A stretch of DNA of 7,277 nt from Ignavibacteria bacterium (GTDB lineage: Bacteria; Bacteroidota; Ignavibacteria; Ignavibacteriales; Ignavibacteriaceae). Under the pieces are notes generated by a model. The model saw only the letters and a program-made list of their open reading frames with translations, had not been told where the DNA came from and made no database searches. Positions 6,841 to 7,277 of the stretch are shown here, piece after piece (position 1 is the first letter of the stretch; every line of letters begins with the position of its first letter). Where the stretch lies: the NCBI GenBank assembly GCA_030648225.1, contig JAUSIA010000064.1:1-7277 (forward strand). Reading direction: 5' to 3'. Position numbers and translations under genes: made by a program.

Positions 6841-7277
6841 CTCAGCCAAAGAAAGAACATTACTATGACTCAAAGAACCTGAGTAGTTAGGGTAGCTTTC
6901 GAATCTAATGAAATTTTCCTGAGTTGTTCTAACTGTTTTATTAATTCCACTATTGTAGGAATTTACCCAGAGTAAACCGGAGTTATCTTCAATAACATTA
7001 TAAATAACATTTCCGCTTATTGTTGTGGGATCATTAGGGTTATGGAAAAAATTTGTGAACTGATTTGTTTCTTTGTTAAAATGATTTAAACCGTGTACTG
7101 TTCCAATCCAAAGGTTGCCATAACTATCTTCTGTAATTGATGAAATAAAATTATGGCTCAAGGAATTAGAACCCGGTTCTGAATAATATTTAATAAAAGT
7201 ATTTCCATCAAACTTGTTTAGACCTGATGTTGTACCAATCCATAAATTCTGGTTACTATCTTCATAAATAACCTTTA
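6811..7277 (-). pseudogene. Two-component propeller fragment, truncated at its C-terminus (5' end beyond window)
   Basis: The minus-strand frame is open from the right edge to TGA at 6811, giving 154 residues. A TTG at 7161 lies inside it and is an ordinary Leu codon, not the start. Three Reg_prop repeats are visible: NLWIGTTSGLNKFDG, ITEDSYGNLWIGTVHGLN with its partner strand, and a weaker NVIEDNSGLLWVNSYNSGIN, in which the usual G-T after LW(I/V) is replaced by N-S. A fourth begins (NVLSLAEGKDR) and is cut where GNLWIGT should follow. In intact proteins of this kind, 14 or so repeats form periplasmic propellers, followed by a Y_Y_Y domain, a membrane helix and a histidine kinase, often with a response regulator, as in polysaccharide-sensing hybrid systems. 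None of that follows here. I infer a gene broken at its 3' side; a propeller-only protein is less likely because it ends in mid-repeat. Confidence 0.7.

Noticed and set aside
6730..6860. Integron attC recombination site
   Set aside because: No RYYYAAC/GTTRRRY core pair flanks the block and the arms do not form the required imperfect hairpin.
6738..6860. A 40-residue gene on the minus strand
   Set aside because: It is short, has no ribosome binding site and overlaps the propeller frame; kept only as an observation on the junction block.
7159..7161. TTG at 7161 as the start of the propeller gene
   Set aside because: The same frame is open and shows a propeller repeat all the way to the window edge, so this is an internal Leu codon.

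Overview
The window looks like chromosomal DNA from a low-GC member of the Bacteroidota/Chlorobiota/Ignavibacteria group. Four things point there. Most starts lack a Shine-Dalgarno sequence. The one good promoter candidate has the TTTG-N19-TAnnTTTn form typical of that group. There are pieces of two signalling families very common in it: a periplasmic two-component propeller and an AraC-type regulator with a multi-helix membrane N-terminus. The LeuRS also has the compact form with a four-cysteine zinc insert. This placement is an inference; no rRNA or other marker is present.

Positions 1-6285 read as one leftward (minus-strand) operon: leuS (6285-3820), serS (3776-2499), a small antitoxin-like gene (2496-2230), an AbiEii/MenT-type nucleotidyltransferase toxin (2240-1626), and the first 530 residues of an ABC exporter half-transporter (1591 to the left edge). 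The successive gaps are 43, 2, -11 and 34 bp, with no terminator in between, so all five genes are probably co-transcribed from the promoter at about 6316-6346. LeuRS and SerRS charge the two main long-variable-arm tRNA classes. The toxin-antitoxin pair is inserted 2 bp behind serS, and its best-studied relative, MenT3 of Mycobacterium tuberculosis, inactivates the 3' end of tRNA, preferring tRNA-Ser. That proximity is the most interesting observation here, but a functional link is only a hypothesis. The ABC half-transporter has Asp in place of the catalytic Glu after Walker B. It is therefore probably one half of a heterodimeric (MdlA/YheI-like) exporter whose partner gene should lie just beyond position 1.

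Positions 6286-7277 are a different kind of region. A 143-bp divergent intergenic segment carries the leuS promoter. It is followed by two converging, apparently broken signalling genes: a plus-strand membrane N-terminus of an AraC-type regulator (6429-6695) and a minus-strand piece of a two-component propeller protein (7277-6811). Both lack the C-terminal domains that define their families. They meet at a short segment (about 6731-6840) that is clearly richer in GC than the DNA beside it, as expected for a deletion or insertion scar.

I found no tRNA, rRNA, CRISPR array, intact insertion sequence or origin. I also see no clearly new multi-gene system. The noteworthy points are the placement of the toxin-antitoxin pair, the degenerate-site exporter and the scar.
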